From: Yarrowia lipolytica
Lineage: Eukaryota > Ascomycota > Dipodascomycetes > Dipodascales
Direction: 5' to 3'
DNA: 64,000 nt
Assembly (NCBI RefSeq): GCF_001761485.1
Contig: NC_090775.1
Span: 3,789,001-3,853,000 of the forward strand
The position numbers and the translations under genes were made by a program. Below, one piece after another: positions 62,601 to 64,000 of this stretch. The stretch's first letter is position 1; each line of letters begins with the position of its first letter. A model generated the notes under the pieces. That model saw only the letters and a list, made by a program, of their open reading frames with translations. It had not been told where the DNA came from and ran no database searches.

Positions 62601-63225
62601 TCAGATCAGATGTGAGTCGAGCCACGTCGCTTTCGAGCTTCTCAATGGTGTCCTGATCCTTTCTCTTGGTGCCGTCGACCTCCTTCTTGAGTGTGTCGAC
62701 CTTCGTAGACAATGAACGAAGCTCGTTACTCTGCATTTCGCTCTTAAGATTGAGGTTCTCAAGATACTCAACGAGAGCCTGAGGTTCATTGAGACCGGAG
62801 CATGGAGTTCGCTCCTGGAGAACACGCTCGAAATCCTCCACCATGCTCTTTACCAGTTCGGACTTCTTCTTCTCCACTCTGTAGGCTTTGAGAAGATCGG
62901 GGTACTTGGCCTCATACCGCTGGAACTTTCGCAGGTGAGATTTGACCTTGTCAGGCACCGGAAGAGTGTCAATGATGTACTCTTCTGGCTCCGTTTGCGA
63001 TACTGGCTCGGCCTCGGTAGCTCCACCTTCGGTGGAGGGAGCTGACGACCCATTGTCATCTAGCTCCATGCGTTCCACGTCTGGAGTCTTGTAGCTCATG
63101 AGCTTTTTCTTGCGCTCTTCTGCCTCGTGTTGCTGCGCCGCCACCTGTTGGTTCTGGGCGTTTTTCACGGCGCCATCTAGTTCATCCGTGAACTGTTTAA
63201 CGCTCTGCTGGATTCTCGAGAACAT
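59689..63225 (-). CDS. IMH1: GRIP-domain golgin (IMH1 type), long coiled-coil tether
   Basis: GRIP golgins bind Arl1-GTP on the trans-Golgi and tether endosome-derived vesicles. The 1178-residue protein begins MFSRIQQSVKQFTDELDGAV, an amphipathic start. Almost continuous coiled coil runs from about residue 100 to 1110, broken by a glycine/proline stretch near residues 470-490 (SPGATGGKGKKGKKGGSPAP), which is probably a hinge. The C-terminus holds the GRIP domain: TAYIKNVLLGFLEHKEQRQN, then LLPVMSTLLEFKDGEEERFW, with the Tyr that contacts Arl1. The order and size fit yeast Imh1 and mammalian golgin-245/97. Very high Lys/Glu content is normal for such rods. A Rud3-type GRAB golgin is less likely because the C-terminal block is GRIP-like. 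Confidence 0.88.
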   Translation of the reverse strand: MFSRIQQSVKQFTDELDGAVKNAQNQQVAAQQHEAEERKKKLMSYKTPDVERMELDDNGSSAPSTEGGATEAEPVSQTEPEEYIIDTLPVPDKVKSHLRKFQRYEAKYPDLLKAYRVEKKKSELVKSMVEDFERVLQERTPCSGLNEPQALVEYLENLNLKSEMQSNELRSLSTKVDTLKKEVDGTKRKDQDTIEKLESDVARLTSDLKDLEAENTKLKEAEPAESKATDTTSETRAELELKDAKLAELQTKLDGLKTRVGELDNVKAQEEKVKELEKQLDEAKGEAKKAEDKIKSAEEMVKAAEDKAKEASDKADRSTASKDSELESLTKTLNKIKDESKAASEKHLGEINNLKEQLEKSKTVSEELETARKELADAKSAASKADAELQEKLAEIEKTPDNSAELEKLKTELAEAKSNADKTSNDLAGKSKLLEGFQKKLGEANKAKEDLESELATVKAAAASAVAAANTSPGATGGKGKKGKKGGSPAPDNNAQIKVLEDAKQKLEKDLANEKSEVESLRDQLKEIGNDLVEAQKSNKNSEVKDELEKVQKKLTEKEEEIEERQKDVAELKKEIEDRNKTHSKLQKEVDELKTQSSKSSEDAKSLESAKADLDKTNKELTAALTKGKTFEDEVATLKKEIESLKKDLASAKESQDSSQAMTEELESLKKELKTTKSRLAEAEKTTEELKTVKEEVEELKKKLETTEQHLSAAEDSHAHSAKLSQDRFKELGTTKEQLSKLEEQLGSVKAELKIAKDAETTLAKQTAELEKLVAAETKLKKDLAAVTASSSDWEAKYKEADLRCNKIESRITTLKTTQARLEKEKKDAVAEKDALATRVEQLEKEHSASSESISKWTREKAALEKELTEANNEAKIKEAQKDHALGEVTELKSQLEEVAMRMREVTSRCESLEDEVSDAHKLLQERTRETTTMRRLLNETEDGSETKIRDLQEQIRALTDEKDQLEASAAQSSRRRQRELEEARTKTRELQHDAEELRADKERALRDLQALKSSREYADKESKSAQEDMEEANGVIQKLQTERKVMDGRLSESEATVLRLKQAVDDAQQRNDKLQKQQKILNEDIIALQTEKHRLEGNQISSSQRHVTSPAQSRRSSVASNTSQPPAPATATNTAYIKNVLLGFLEHKEQRQNLLPVMSTLLEFKDGEEERFWAAIG

Positions 63226-63605
63226 GACGTGGAGGTATTAGGTTCTACGAGTCGAAGATGTAACGAGTGCATAAAAGTCGATGCACAAGCTACAGAGAGT
63301 GCTTGGGAGATGAAGGCGAGCCGAGCCATGAGAGCATCTCAAAAGCAGAGCGGAAATGACGAAAATATGGTCCGTTTGCATTGTATTTTTTGTCAGTCTC
63401 AATTGAATATCTGTTTGATTTTTCCTTACCTTTTCACTCCTAGTTATGACATGTCTCACCACCTTCCGTCCCCCCCTGTAAATTAATCAGCTTTTTAGAT
63501 TATGAGTGGCACAATGTGCTGACAAACGATGCGTGAAATTAGGTTTGTTCATATAGATCAACTCCGCGTTTGTATGACATTCTCGCCACTTTTCATACCG
63601 CCCTG
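63226..63605. promoter_or_regulatory. Divergent promoter of the golgin gene and CCS1
   Basis: About 380 bp. No coding-like frame and no clear TATA box. No unmistakable copper-response site was recognised. Confidence 0.35.
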
Positions 63606-64000
63606 ATGTCATTTACTGTGAGTAAAAAGCGAACAGAAACCGGAACTGGGAACCTCATCCGACTCTTTTTCCAGTGCTATAAATTTCACTACTAACGCCA
63701 GACTACATTTGCTGTCCCTTTGGAATGTGAGTCCTGCTGTGATTCCGTCAAGCAGGCACTTGCAAACGTCCAGGGCATCGAGTCCGTTGACTGCAAGCTC
63801 GTGGATCAGCTTATCAGTGTCACTGGAACTTCTGCTCCGTCCCAGATTGTAAAGGCCGTCCAAAACATCGGCAAGGACGCCATTGTTCGAGGCACTGGAC
63901 AGCCCAACTCGGCAGCCGTCTGCATTCTCGAAAGCCACGCCCCCGAAGACCAGGCCCAACCTATAAAGGGCCTTGCCCGAATCGTCAGTGTCTCCAAGAC
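63606..64000 (+). CDS. CCS1: CCS1, copper chaperone for superoxide dismutase (5' part, one intron)
   Basis: Ccs1 loads copper into Cu,Zn-superoxide dismutase and forms its disulfide. Exon 1 is 63606-63617 (MSFT), an 84-nt intron lies at 63618-63701 (GTGAGT ... CTAACGCCAG), and exon 2 runs from 63702 off the window. Exon 2 opens [20 protein letters not shown], an HMA domain with the CxxC copper site (ECESC), and continues [40 protein letters not shown] and [13 protein letters not shown], typical of domain 1 leading into the dismutase-like domain 2. About 103 residues are seen. Without splicing no ATG is in frame. The family call is firm. The rest of the gene lies beyond the right edge. Confidence 0.9.
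63618..63701 (+). other. CCS1 intron (84 nt)
   Basis: Donor GTGAGT right after the fourth codon, branch plus acceptor CTAACGCCAG. Phase 0. It follows the near-start intron position seen also in LSM7 and the deacetylase gene. Confidence 0.88.

Overview
The window is nuclear DNA of a budding yeast, and the features point to Yarrowia lipolytica or a close relative. Genes are mostly single-exon and lie on both strands with no operons. The four introns I can place are short (51 to 84 nt) and end in a CTAAC branch site directly against the 3' acceptor (CTAAC followed by ACAG, AACAG or GCCAG). Three of the four begin with GTGAGT or GTATGT. This branch-on-acceptor layout is typical of Yarrowia. From memory of gene order, ERG13 followed by CEM1 suggests the right part of chromosome F, but that is recall and was not checked.

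Layout, left to right. 0-12 kb: a SET-domain lysine methyltransferase, an Ap4A phosphorylase (APA1/APA2), a TORC2 subunit (BIT61/HbrB), a small basic protein divergent from KRR1, BTN1, a spliced LSM7 and a small secreted helical protein. 12.2-17.7 kb: a gene-poor stretch with only coding-like scraps, one a proline-rich relic. 17.7-30 kb: a zinc metalloprotease with a jacalin-like C-terminus, HMG-CoA synthase (ERG13), a spliced orphan membrane protein, the TRAMP poly(A) polymerase (TRF4/5) and a dienelactone-hydrolase-type protein. 31.5-41 kb: an FCY2-like nucleobase permease with a frame break, a D-amino-acid oxidase, a class II aldolase/adducin protein, an F-box protein and a J-like protein lacking HPD. 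42.7-50 kb: mitochondrial ketoacyl-ACP synthase (CEM1), the OST subunit SWP1, a taspase/asparaginase-type Ntn hydrolase and mitochondrial C1-tetrahydrofolate synthase (MIS1 type). 51.4-64 kb: GPI inositol deacylase (BST1), a small coiled-coil protein, D-arabinose dehydrogenase (ARA2 type), a secreted chitin-deacetylase-type enzyme, a GRIP-domain golgin (IMH1 type) and the 5' end of CCS1.

The genes are housekeeping functions (sterol synthesis, RNA decay and ribosome assembly, mitochondrial one-carbon and fatty acid metabolism, GPI and N-glycan processing, Golgi tethering, copper delivery). They show no sign of forming one pathway. I saw no tRNA, rRNA, CRISPR array, prophage or intact transposon.

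The points most worth checking are three genes whose reading frame is broken by what looks like one extra base each (permease C-terminus, deacetylase C-terminus, coiled-coil protein N-terminus), the relics in the 12-17 kb desert, and a family of TACTGTAC / TACTTGTA palindromic motifs seen again and again between genes. I did not find a convincing new multi-gene system.
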